Of a DNA stretch of 7,129 bases, positions 1 through 6,290 are shown one piece after another (position 1 is the stretch's first letter; each line of letters starts with the position of its first letter). A program made the position numbers and the translations under genes. Under the pieces are notes generated by a model. That model was not told the origin of the DNA and searched no databases. It saw only the letters and a list, made by a program, of their open reading frames with translations. The DNA comes from JBEKHI01 sp050012355 (GTDB lineage: Bacteria > Actinomycetota > Actinomycetes > Streptosporangiales > Streptosporangiaceae): assembly GCA_050012355.1 (NCBI GenBank), contig JBEKHI010000411.1, positions 1 through 7,129 of the forward strand. The letters run 5' to 3'.

Positions 1-390
1 CTCATCGTCAAGCCGAACTACCGGCCGTGGTGGGGGTTGCCAGGCGGCGTCCTTGAGGATGGCGAACCGCCGCAAGCAGGCTGCGCCCGCGAGGTTCTCG
101 AGGAGATCGGGCTCGATGTCGCGCTGGGGCCACTGCTGGCCGTGGAATGGCTCGCGCCGGGGGGAGAACGGCCGCGTCCGCTAGTGGCGTTCCTGTTCGA
201 CGGCGGTGCGCTGCCCGCCGATCCGCCGATCGTGCTGCAGGAGTCGGAATTGGATGACTGGCGGTTCGTCCCCGTCGACTCGCTCAGCGAGTACCTGCCC
301 GCGCACATGGCCAACCGGGTGCAGGCCGCGGTCCTCGCACGGGAGAATGGAAGCGGCGTGAGCTATCTGGAGTCGTGGCCGGGGAGGTGA
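1..390 (+). CDS. NUDIX hydrolase, 5' end outside the window
   Basis: This is a partial gene; its frame is open from base 1 and the start lies upstream. The 129 visible residues contain a complete NUDIX box matching G-x5-E-x7-R-E-U-x-E-E-x-G-U. G16 is followed by E22, R30-E31, E34-E35 and G37, numbered from the first codon in the window. The box is preceded by the typical WWGLPGG. The glutamates of this motif bind the metal ions used to hydrolyse nucleoside diphosphates linked to another group X. Behind the box come a beta-rich stretch and a WRFVPVDSL segment, as usual near the C-terminus of NUDIX proteins. The substrate cannot be read from the sequence. A TTG at 37 is not the start, because it would remove the strand leading into the box. 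The stop TGA (388-390) is embedded in the ribosome binding site of the next gene, so the two are probably co-transcribed. Confidence 0.93.
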   Translation, partial: LIVKPNYRPWWGLPGGVLEDGEPPQAGCAREVLEEIGLDVALGPLLAVEWLAPGGERPRPLVAFLFDGGALPADPPIVLQESELDDWRFVPVDSLSEYLPAHMANRVQAAVLARENGSGVSYLESWPGR

Positions 391-392
391 TC
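383..392 (+). promoter_or_regulatory. Very strong ribosome binding site of the MgtC-family gene
   Basis: GGAGGTGATC is complementary over ten bases to the conserved 3' end of bacterial 16S rRNA. GGAGG ends 7 nt before the ATG at 395, a good distance. The site contains the TGA stop codon of the NUDIX gene, so ribosomes finishing that gene are placed directly on the next start. Confidence 0.8.
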
Positions 393-394
393 CG

Positions 395-847
395 ATGAGC
401 GAAGTCGATGCGGGGCATCTAGTCGTGGCGGTGGCGCTGACCTACCTGCTCGGTTTCGAGCGTGATCTGCGCGGCGCCGCGGCGGGCGACCGGGTATTCG
501 CGCTCATCGGCATCGGAGCCGGACTGATCGGCATCCTCTCGCTTCACGGTGCGCCCAACGCGCTGGCCGGTGCCATCACCGGCGTCGGCTTCATCGGCGG
601 CGGCCTGGTCTTCCGGCAAGCGTTTGGCAAGCAGGAGGTGGTGACCGGGATCACCACCGCCGGCGCCATCTTCGCGGCCACCGGGATCGGAGCGGCCGCC
701 GGTCAAGGCCGGCTCCTGATCGCGGTGGTCGGCACCGCGCTGGCGTTGCTGGTCCTGGAGATCCGGCACATCCGGGTGCTGACCTTCCTAGACGGGAAGC
801 ACTGGGCAGGCAGGTTCAAGGACGACGCCGAAAATGAGAATCAGTAG
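395..847 (+). CDS. Short MgtC/SapB-family inner-membrane protein
   Basis: The 150-residue protein looks like the membrane part of the MgtC/SapB family. About five hydrophobic segments lie near residues 8-20, 33-50, 55-72, 81-101 and 106-123. Family-type motifs are visible: GFERDLRG at 20-27 (the family usually has GxERxxR), GVGFIGGGLVF at 63-73 (compare GIGFLGAGVIF), and TGITTAGAIFAATGIGAAAG at 84-103. The charged tail (about residues 133-150) is short. The cytoplasmic ACT-like domain of long MgtC proteins such as that of Salmonella is absent, so this is the SapB-like short form. MgtC proteins are linked to growth at low magnesium and survival in host cells, but the role of short forms is poorly known. 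The gene follows the NUDIX gene by 4 nt and converges with the YccF gene. The start is fixed by the strong upstream ribosome binding site. Confidence 0.85.
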   Translation: MSEVDAGHLVVAVALTYLLGFERDLRGAAAGDRVFALIGIGAGLIGILSLHGAPNALAGAITGVGFIGGGLVFRQAFGKQEVVTGITTAGAIFAATGIGAAAGQGRLLIAVVGTALALLVLEIRHIRVLTFLDGKHWAGRFKDDAENENQ

Positions 848-860
848 CCCGGCCGCCTAG

Positions 861-923
861 CGACCCCCAGCGATGGCCCATCGCCGGGGCTATGGCGCTA
901 TCGATGGCCCGTCGCTGGGGTCG
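861..923. repeat. Nested direct and inverted repeat between convergent genes, possible bidirectional terminator
   Basis: Arms 861-883 and 902-923 are inverted repeats of each other, with one bulged base and a few mismatches, around an 18-nt centre. The left half also folds alone: CCCCAGCGAT (865-874) pairs with ATCGCCGGGG (880-889), with one A-C mismatch and a 5-nt loop. In addition, 871-889 and 902-920 are direct repeats, 17 of 19 identical, 31 bp apart. The element lies 13 nt behind the MgtC-family stop and covers the last codons of the opposing YccF gene. A shared terminator for both convergent genes is the simplest reading. There is no T-run, as is common in high-GC actinobacteria. Confidence 0.5.
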
Positions 924-1305
924 GTTCGCGCCGATCGGTTGGCACGATGCGGGTGCCGAGCGGTACCAGCGAGATCGGGATCAGCTTGAAGCTGGCCAGG
1001 CCGAGCGGTATCCCGATGATCGTCAGGCAGAGCGTGATGCCGGTCGTCAGGTGGCCAAGGGCCAGCCAGAGCCCGAACAGCACGATCCAGATGACGTTGC
1101 CGATCACCGAAGCCACTCCGGCGTCGCGGCGGGCCACGATCGTGCGCCCGAACGGCCACAGCACATAGTCCGCGATCCGGAATGCCGCGATCCCAAACGG
1201 AATCGTGATTATCAGGATGAAGCAGATAATCCCGGCGATCGCGTAGATGAGTGCCATCCACCAGCCGCACAGGATCAGCCAGATCACATTGAGGAGTGTC
1301 CTCAT
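898..1305 (-). CDS. YccF-domain membrane protein with two tandem YccF repeats
   Basis: The 135-residue protein consists of two copies of the YccF (DUF307) domain. Copy one spans about residues 4-57 (LLNVIWLIL ... IPFGIAAFRIADYVLWPFGRTIV). Copy two spans about 68-121 (IGNVIWIVL ... IPLGLASFKLIPISLVPLGTRIV). In both, an NVIW start, a long hydrophobic stretch, an IP-x-G turn and a closing P-x-G-x-x-I-V recur in the same order. The protein is therefore an inner-membrane protein with an internal duplication. The C-terminal 14 residues are polar and are encoded within the repeat at 861-923. The function of the family is unknown. ATG at 1303-1305 begins at the first domain; only a weak AGG precedes it very closely, so expression probably depends on the DUF2277 gene ending 11 nt upstream. 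It is the last gene of the probable dapB operon. Confidence 0.88.
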   Translation of the reverse strand: MRTLLNVIWLILCGWWMALIYAIAGIICFILIITIPFGIAAFRIADYVLWPFGRTIVARRDAGVASVIGNVIWIVLFGLWLALGHLTTGITLCLTIIGIPLGLASFKLIPISLVPLGTRIVPTDRREPTPATGHR

Positions 1306-1316
1306 GACCTGGGTAT

Positions 1317-1535
1317 TTACCCGCGAGCGGCCGTTCCTACGCGAAGGTCAGCCAGCAGGTGCCTGGTGGCCTCGGCGATCTCGTCGACCGCGCTATTGAA
1401 AGCTTCGGCGTTATGGGCGGCCGGGGCGCGGAATCCGCTGATTTTCCGGACGTACTGCAGGGCGGCGGCCCTGATGTCGTCGTCGGTGACGTCTTCTGAG
1501 TACGGCGGGCGGAGGGTTTTGATGGAACGGCACAT
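1317..1535 (-). CDS. DUF2277 family protein of unknown function
   Basis: This is a 72-residue soluble protein. It shows the hallmark start MCRSIKTLRPP, then an acidic helix start (TDDDIRAAALQYVRKISG, residues 17-34), FRAPAAHNAEAF (35-46), and an amphipathic helix ending in TRHLLADL. This pattern, including the Cys at position 2 and the LQYVRKISGFRAP block, is the conserved core of DUF2277. The family occurs widely in actinobacteria and has no established function; a helical, possibly DNA-binding-like fold is only a guess. Its ATG (1533-1535) lies 2 nt behind the dapB stop codon, so it is almost certainly translated from the dapB mRNA. No strong ribosome binding site is visible; a GGA lies 8 nt upstream. 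It is followed 11 nt later by the YccF gene. Confidence 0.9.
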   Translation of the reverse strand: MCRSIKTLRPPYSEDVTDDDIRAAALQYVRKISGFRAPAAHNAEAFNSAVDEIAEATRHLLADLRVGTAARG

Positions 1536-1537
1536 GG

Positions 1538-2275
1538 CTAATCCAGTCCGAGAAGGGATTCCAGGCCCACGGTAACACCGGCGTCCAGTGAGGCGATCTT
1601 GCGGACCGCGAGCAGCACCCCGGGCATGAACGAGACACGATCCAGCGAATCGTGGCGAATTGTCAGAGTTTCGCCGTGGCCGCCGAACAGTACCTCCTGA
1701 TGCGCGATCAAGCCCGCGAGTCGCACCGAGTGCACATGCACATCATCCACGGTCGTGCCCCTGGCACCGGGGCGTTCCTGCCGGGTGGCATCGGGCGGGG
1801 CGCCTAGGCCCGCGTCCTTGCGGCCCTCGGAGATCATGGCCGCGGTACGCAGCGCGGTGCCGGACGGCGCGTCGGCCTTGGCCGCGTGGTGCAGCTCGAT
1901 GACCTCGGCCGACTCGAAGAAGCGGGCCGCCTGCGCGGCGAAGTTCATCATCAGGATGGCACCGATGGAGAAGTTCGGCGCGATGAGGATGCGCTGGTCT
2001 TTACCGGCGAAGCTGCGGACCTCGGCGATCCGCTGATCGTCGAATCCCGATGTACCGACCACCGTATTGAGGCCATGCTGGGCGCACCAGCGCAGGTTGT
2101 CCAGCACCACGCCGGGGTGGGTGAAGTCGATCACCACATCGCAGCCGGTCAGCGGATCGAACGGGTCTTCCTGGTCCACCTCGGCGGCGACGGTCATGTC
2201 CGGTGCCTCGGCCACCGCCGCGGCAACCGTCTGCCCCATCCGGCCGCGGGCCCCTATCACGCCAACCTTGATCAT
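1538..2275 (-). CDS. dapB: 4-hydroxy-tetrahydrodipicolinate reductase
   Basis: DapB reduces 4-hydroxy-tetrahydrodipicolinate with NAD(P)H in the cytoplasm, the second committed step towards meso-diaminopimelate (cell wall) and lysine. The 245-residue length matches the mycobacterial enzyme. The N-terminal Rossmann fold starts with GVIGARGRMG (residues 5-14). VVIDFTHP lies at 47-54 and GTSGF at 74-78. The catalytic region is ELHHAAKADAPSGTA (127-141): H129 and H130 with K133 correspond to the His-His...Lys active site, and PSGT binds the substrate carboxylate. APNFSIGA (99-106) and the C-terminal GGHGETLTIRHDS (198-210) are also typical. No ribosome binding site precedes the ATG, but a TAGGCT hexamer ends 8 nt before it, suggesting a leaderless transcript. 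The two small genes behind it are tightly coupled. The neighbouring M16 protease and pnp upstream match the usual actinobacterial order. Confidence 0.97.
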   Translation of the reverse strand: MIKVGVIGARGRMGQTVAAAVAEAPDMTVAAEVDQEDPFDPLTGCDVVIDFTHPGVVLDNLRWCAQHGLNTVVGTSGFDDQRIAEVRSFAGKDQRILIAPNFSIGAILMMNFAAQAARFFESAEVIELHHAAKADAPSGTALRTAAMISEGRKDAGLGAPPDATRQERPGARGTTVDDVHVHSVRLAGLIAHQEVLFGGHGETLTIRHDSLDRVSFMPGVLLAVRKIASLDAGVTVGLESLLGLD

Positions 2276-2283
2276 GTAACCGG

Positions 2284-2289
2284 AGCCTA
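2284..2289 (-). promoter_or_regulatory. Candidate -10 element for a leaderless dapB transcript
   Basis: On the - strand TAGGCT fits the actinobacterial -10 pattern TANNNT/TAGGNT. Eight bases (CCGGTTAC) separate it from the dapB ATG, so transcription would begin at or very near the A of the ATG. No -35 resembling TTGACA is found 16-18 nt upstream; that position falls in the arm of the 64-bp palindrome. The call rests on the hexamer, its spacing, and the absence of a ribosome binding site for dapB. Confidence 0.4.
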
Positions 2290-2298
2290 CCGGGCCCC

Positions 2299-2362
2299 CG
2301 TTTCTGGTTGGTGCCGCACTACCCAGACTCTTTTACGGGTAGCGCGGCACCGCCCAGGAACG
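2299..2362 (-). repeat. 64-bp palindromic element (copy 1), terminator or attenuator behind the M16 protease gene
   Basis: Two 26-nt arms (2299-2324 and 2337-2362) flank a 12-nt loop (2325-2336); 22 of 26 positions are complementary. The core next to the loop, GGTGCCGCGCTACCC against GGGTAGTGCGGCACC in the - strand transcript, pairs over 15 uninterrupted positions counting one G-U. The hairpin begins at the first base after the protease stop codon and ends 23 nt before dapB. No U-run follows it. A diverged copy of identical geometry lies at 6971-7034. It could act as terminator, processing site or 3' end stabiliser. If it terminates well, dapB needs its own promoter. Confidence 0.7.
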
Positions 2363-3715
2363 TCAGGAGGCGAACGGAGTGAACGGCGCGTCGGAGTCGA
2401 ACGGGCCGACCACCGCCAGCGCCTTAGGACGGCTGAGGATCTCGGTGGCCACCCCGCGGATGTCATCGTGGGTGACCCCGTCGATCCTGGCGAGCACCTC
2501 GTCGACCGGCTCCAGGCTCGGGTAGACCAGCTCGGACTTGCCGAGGCGGCTCATCCGGGACGACGGGTCCTCCAGGCCAAGCACGATCGAGCCGCGGAGC
2601 TGGCCCTTGCCACGGGCGAGTTCGGCATCCGTCAGCCCACCGTCGACGATCTTCGCGACCTCCTCGGCGCTGATCTTCAGCACGTCGTCGGCCTTCGACG
2701 GCAGGCAGCCCGCGTAGATACCCCACATGCCGGTATCCGCGTTCTGCCCGGAGAAGCTGTAGACCGAATAGGCCAGTCCGCGCTTCTCCCTGATCTCCTG
2801 GAAGAGCCGGGAGGACATGCCGCCACCGAGCGCCGCGTTTAGCACGCCAAGGGCGAACCGGCGGTCGTCGGTGCGGGATAGCCCCTCGCAGCCGAGTACC
2901 AGGTTGGCCTGTTCGATCGGCCGGGACACCAGCCTGACGCCGGTACCGGCCGCCGAGCCGTACCCGTCCCACAAGCCGGTTTCGCCCGGCACCACTGACT
3001 CCGGCCGCACCCGCGGTGACGCGGGGCGCGCGGTGGGGTTCATCCCCGCCAGCGGCCCGTCCTTCGCGCCAGCAGCGAACGCCTGCTCGACCTGCCTGAC
3101 CACCGTGTCGTGGTCCAGGTTCCCAGCCGCCGCGACCACCAGGTGCGGCGGCGTGTACCGGTCCACGTAGTGCTCGTAGATCTGATCGCGGGTAATGGCG
3201 TTGATCGAGTCCACGGTGCCCAGGATCGGCCGGCCCAGCGGGGTGTCACCGAAGAGCCGCGCGGTGAACGCCTCGTGGACCAAGTCGGACGGGTCGTCCT
3301 CGTTCATCGCGATCTCTTCGAGCACCACCCCGCGCTCGCCGTCCACGTCGCGCTCGGTGATCAGCGAGCCGGTCACCATGTCGGACAGCACGTCGATCGC
3401 CAGCGGCAGGTCCTCGTCGAGCACCCGCGCGTAGTAGCAGGTGTACTCCTTGGCGGTGAACGCGTTCATCTCGCCGCCGACCGCGTCCATCACCGAGGAG
3501 ATCTCGAGCGCCGTGCGCTTCGCGGTCCCCTTGAACAGCAGGTGCTCAAGGTAGTGCGTCGCTCCCGCGTGCGAGGTGTCCTCGTCACGGGAGCCGACGC
3601 CTACCCAGATGCCAAGCGCGACCGAACGCACCGCGGGGAGATACTCGGTAACGACGCGCAGTCCTCCGGGGAGGACCGAACGGCGTACGAAGTCAGCGTC
3701 GGCCGGGTGAGTCAC
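2363..3715 (-). CDS. pepR: M16 family zinc metallopeptidase (PepR-like, insulinase type)
   Basis: This 450-residue peptidase belongs to the M16 (pitrilysin/processing peptidase) family. The inverted zinc site HYLEH is at residues 54-58, and the third ligand E134 lies exactly 76 residues after H58, fulfilling HxxEH-x76-E. The N-terminal catalytic domain covers about 10-220. The C-terminal inactive domain carries the conserved GGGMSSRLFQEIREKRGLAYSVYSF (297-321), with the R/Y pair involved in substrate binding. No signal peptide is seen, so it is probably cytoplasmic. The mycobacterial homologue next to gpsI/pnp is called pepR; its physiological substrate is not settled. The GTG start (3713-3715) overlaps the pnp stop TGA (3712-3714) by 4 nt, and no ribosome binding site precedes it, so translation is probably coupled to pnp. 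Directly behind the stop lies the 64-bp palindrome, then dapB. Confidence 0.95.
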   Translation of the reverse strand: MTHPADADFVRRSVLPGGLRVVTEYLPAVRSVALGIWVGVGSRDEDTSHAGATHYLEHLLFKGTAKRTALEISSVMDAVGGEMNAFTAKEYTCYYARVLDEDLPLAIDVLSDMVTGSLITERDVDGERGVVLEEIAMNEDDPSDLVHEAFTARLFGDTPLGRPILGTVDSINAITRDQIYEHYVDRYTPPHLVVAAAGNLDHDTVVRQVEQAFAAGAKDGPLAGMNPTARPASPRVRPESVVPGETGLWDGYGSAAGTGVRLVSRPIEQANLVLGCEGLSRTDDRRFALGVLNAALGGGMSSRLFQEIREKRGLAYSVYSFSGQNADTGMWGIYAGCLPSKADDVLKISAEEVAKIVDGGLTDAELARGKGQLRGSIVLGLEDPSSRMSRLGKSELVYPSLEPVDEVLARIDGVTHDDIRGVATEILSRPKALAVVGPFDSDAPFTPFAS

Positions 3716-6039
3716 GACGCATCGTTCTGGTGTGAATCGTTCCCACGAGTACGGCGCCGCACGCGCTTACGGTCCCCGCCCGCGTTGTCACGCGGCGCTT
3801 CGGAAGCTCCGGGAGCCCCGCCGCCGAGGTCCTCGCCAGCTGCCTCACGCTCGATGACCTCGACCGGGACCAGCGACAGCTTGCCGCGGTCGTCGACCTC
3901 GCGGATCTCGACCTGGATCTTGTCGCCGATGTGGATGACATCCTCGACGTTCTCGATCCGCTTGCCGCCGTGCAGCTTGCGGATCTGCGTGACGTGCAGC
4001 AGGCCGTCCTTACCGGGCAGCAGGCTGACGAACGCACCGAACGCGGTCGTCTTGACGACCGTGCCGAGGAACCGCTCGCCGACCTCGGGGACGTGCGGGT
4101 TGGCGATCGCGTTGATCGAGTTCCGCGCGGCTTCCGCGGACGGGCCGTCGGTGGCACCGATGTAGATCGTGCCGTCGTCCTCGATGGTGATCTCGGCGCC
4201 GGTTTCCTCCTGGATCGAGTTGATCATCTTGCCCTTCGGGCCGATGACCTCGCCGATCTTGTCGGTCGGGACCTTGATCGTGATGATCCGCGGCGCGTAC
4301 TCCGACATCTCGCCGGGGGCGGTGATCGCGCCCTTCATCACGTCGAGGATCGTCATCCGCGCGGCGCGCGCCTGCTTCAGCGCTCCCGCCAGCACGGACG
4401 CCGGGATTCCGTCGAGCTTGGTGTCGAGCTGCAGGGCGGTGATGACCTGCTCGGTACCCGCCACCTTGAAGTCCATGTCACCGAACGCATCCTCGGCACC
4501 GAGGATGTCGGTCAGCGTCACGTACTGACCGCTCTCGCTGATCAGGCCCATCGCGATGCCGGACACCATGTCCTTCAGCGGGACACCGGCGTTCATCAGG
4601 CTCATCGTGCTCGCGCAAACCGAGCCCATGGAGGTCGACCCATTGGAACTGATCGCCTCGGAGACCTGACGGATCGCGTACGGGAACTCCTCGCGGGTCG
4701 GCAGCACCGGGAGCAGCGCCCGCTCGGCAAGCGCGCCGTGCCCGATCTCGCGCCGCTTCGGGCTCCCCACGCGGCCGGTCTCACCGGTGGAGTAGGGCGG
4801 CATGTTGTAGTTGTGCATGTAGCGCTTGGTGCGCTCCGGGTTCAGCGTGTCAATCATCTGCTCCATGCGGAGCATGTTCAGCGTGGTGACACCGAGGATC
4901 TGCGTCTCGCCCCGCTCGAACAGCGCACTCCCGTGCACCCTCGGCAGCACGCCGACCTCGGCCGACAGCGGCCGGATGTCGGTGAGGCCACGCCCGTCGA
5001 TGCGCAGGCCGTCGTTGATGATGCGCTGCCGGACCAGCTTCTTGGTGACCGAGCGGAAGGCGGCGCTGATCTCCTTCTCGCGCCCCTCGAACCGCTCGTC
5101 CAGCTTCTCGTGCGCGAGCGCCTTGACCCGGTCGGTCTCGGTGTCCCGGTCGTGCTTGCCAGCGATCGTCAGCGCCTTGGCCAGCTCGGTGGAGACTTCC
5201 TGCTCGACCGCGTCGTACACGTCCTGCTCATAGTCGGCGAAGACCGGGAACTCACCGGCCGGGGTAGCGATACCCGCGGCGAGCGCGTCCTGCGCCAGCA
5301 TGCTCTGCGCCTCGCAGAGCGCCTGGATGAACGGCTTGGCCGCCTCCAGCCCCTCCGCGACCGTGTCCTCGGTCGGCGGGATCGCGGTCTCGGTCTCAGC
5401 GAGCAGCTTGAGCGTGTGGCTGGTGGACTCAGCCTCGACCATCATGATCGCGACGTCGCCGGTCTCCGCCACGACCCGGCCGGCGACCACCATGTCGAAG
5501 GTGGCCTCCTCGAGCTGCTCGTGGGTCGGGAACGCGACCCACTGGTCCTTGATCAGCGCGACGCGAACGCCGCCGATCGGACCGGAGAACGGCAGGCCGG
5601 CGATCTGCGTGGACATCGACGCGGCGTTGATCGCCACCACGTCATACGGGTCCTTGGGGTCAAGGGCCAGGATCGTCTCCACGATCTGGACCTCGTTGCG
5701 CAGGCCCTTGACGAAGCTCGGGCGCAGCGGCCGGTCGATCAGCCGGCAGGTGAGGATGGCGTCCTCGGACGGACGGCCCTCCCTGCGGAAAAACGAGCCG
5801 GGAATCCGGCCCGCCGCGTACATCCGCTCCTCGACATCGACGGTGAGCGGGAAGAAGTCCAAGTTCTCCTTGGGATGCTTGGACGCGGTGGTAGCGGACA
5901 GGATGACGGTCTCGTCATCGAGGAACACTACGGCGGAACCAGCTGCCTGGCGGGCAAGACGTCCGGTTTCGAACCGGATTCTGCGGATGCCGAAATCGCC
6001 GTTATCGATAACGGCTTCGGCGCTGTGCACACCCTTCAC
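3712..6039 (-). CDS. pnp: Polynucleotide phosphorylase
   Basis: PNPase degrades RNA from the 3' end with phosphate, releasing nucleoside diphosphates; in actinobacteria it can also add 3' tails. From the GTG at 6037-6039 the protein has 775 residues. The domains are: first RNase PH domain about 10-150 with RNA-contacting FFRREGR (83-89); helical linker about 245-335; second RNase PH domain about 345-565 with the phosphate-binding ISSNGSTSMGS (463-473) and catalytic acids in ILGAEDAFGDMDFK (512-525, D517 and D523); KH domain with GPKG loop (600-603); S1 domain about 654-725; then a disordered tail ending in the basic RKRVRRRTRG. AAGGAGGT 8 nt upstream fixes the start. The frame stays open for 52 more codons upstream, but that stretch is low-complexity and not PNPase-like. 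The gene follows rpsO, the classical arrangement, and overlaps the protease gene by 4 nt. Confidence 0.97.
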   Translation of the reverse strand: MKGVHSAEAVIDNGDFGIRRIRFETGRLARQAAGSAVVFLDDETVILSATTASKHPKENLDFFPLTVDVEERMYAAGRIPGSFFRREGRPSEDAILTCRLIDRPLRPSFVKGLRNEVQIVETILALDPKDPYDVVAINAASMSTQIAGLPFSGPIGGVRVALIKDQWVAFPTHEQLEEATFDMVVAGRVVAETGDVAIMMVEAESTSHTLKLLAETETAIPPTEDTVAEGLEAAKPFIQALCEAQSMLAQDALAAGIATPAGEFPVFADYEQDVYDAVEQEVSTELAKALTIAGKHDRDTETDRVKALAHEKLDERFEGREKEISAAFRSVTKKLVRQRIINDGLRIDGRGLTDIRPLSAEVGVLPRVHGSALFERGETQILGVTTLNMLRMEQMIDTLNPERTKRYMHNYNMPPYSTGETGRVGSPKRREIGHGALAERALLPVLPTREEFPYAIRQVSEAISSNGSTSMGSVCASTMSLMNAGVPLKDMVSGIAMGLISESGQYVTLTDILGAEDAFGDMDFKVAGTEQVITALQLDTKLDGIPASVLAGALKQARAARMTILDVMKGAITAPGEMSEYAPRIITIKVPTDKIGEVIGPKGKMINSIQEETGAEITIEDDGTIYIGATDGPSAEAARNSINAIANPHVPEVGERFLGTVVKTTAFGAFVSLLPGKDGLLHVTQIRKLHGGKRIENVEDVIHIGDKIQVEIREVDDRGKLSLVPVEVIEREAAGEDLGGGAPGASEAPRDNAGGDRKRVRRRTRGNDSHQNDAS

Positions 6040-6046
6040 GGGTGAG

Positions 6047-6054
6047 ACCTCCTT
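6047..6054 (-). promoter_or_regulatory. Ribosome binding site deciding the pnp start
   Basis: AAGGAGGT on the - strand; GGAGG (6048-6052) ends 8 nt before the GTG at 6037-6039. It is one of the strongest ribosome binding sites in the window, and it rejects the longer frame beginning with GTG at 6195. Confidence 0.88.
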
Positions 6055-6103
6055 GCGGTAGATCCCGCACCACCCGCCGCCTGGCTGTCGGCTCGCCCCG
6101 TCC

Positions 6104-6132
6104 GGTTCGTGGCGCCTTGGTTCATGGCGCCT
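6104..6132 (-). repeat. Two 14-nt tandem repeats in the pnp leader
   Basis: AGGCGCCATGAACC and AGGCGCCACGAACC (- strand, 6132-6119 and 6117-6104) differ at one base and repeat with a 15-bp period. Each contains the GGCGCC palindrome. In the open frame in phase with pnp they would encode RRHEP twice, but that frame is probably untranslated. Confidence 0.6.
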
Positions 6133-6240
6133 GCGGTCGGGGCGGCCGGCCGGTCTTCGATCGAAGTCCTCGGGGTTTGCTTGCCCGGGGACCACTACCG
6201 AGGACCGGCCCTGGCGCTCGGGGCCGGGGGCTACGGGATG

Positions 6241-6271
6241 TGTATAGTCGCTTCTTTTTCAGTTATGTTAA
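6241..6271 (-). promoter_or_regulatory. Candidate promoter for pnp
   Basis: 6241-6275 is strikingly AT-rich for this DNA. On the - strand TTAACA (6271-6266, 5 of 6 to TTGACA) is followed after 19 nt by TATACA (6246-6241, 4 of 6 to TATAAT). The spacer is a little long. TAACAT inside the same stretch is an alternative -10 of the TANNNT type. The position just behind the rpsO hairpin suits a second promoter serving pnp, as described in E. coli and Streptomyces. Confidence 0.45.
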
Positions 6272-6290
6272 CAGTCTGGCGATGCTAGAC

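Larger units (their letters stand above)
6040..6240 (-). other. Structured 200-nt leader of pnp
   Basis: There is no convincing gene here. In the transcript GTCCTCGG (6198-6205) can pair with CCGAGGAC (6166-6173), and the flanking GGCCGGT (6204-6210) with ACCGGCC (6148-6154); the two helices share two bases. Between the 3' strands lies a perfect 12-nt palindrome, CTTCGATCGAAG (6155-6166). Two near-identical 14-nt repeats occupy 6104-6132. PNPase is known to control its own mRNA through the leader in E. coli; whether this leader does so is inference. Confidence 0.5.

Noticed and set aside
892..1575. Open frame of 227 codons on the + strand opposite the YccF and DUF2277 genes
   Set aside because: The opposite strand carries two conserved families in this interval. 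The + translation is a charged, low-complexity shadow.
1886..2842. Open frame of 318 codons on the + strand across dapB and the protease gene
   Set aside because: It covers two well-supported genes and the palindrome between them. Composition is that of a high-GC shadow frame and there is no ribosome binding site.
3110..4165. Open frame of 351 codons on the + strand opposite the protease and pnp ends
   Set aside because: It crosses the 4-nt overlap of two real genes on the other strand and shows no family motif.
3931..6045. Open frame of 704 codons on the + strand opposite pnp
   Set aside because: It is antisense to a complete and clearly recognisable PNPase. The translation is rich in R, D, H, L and V, as expected from the complement of high-GC codons, and has no domain.
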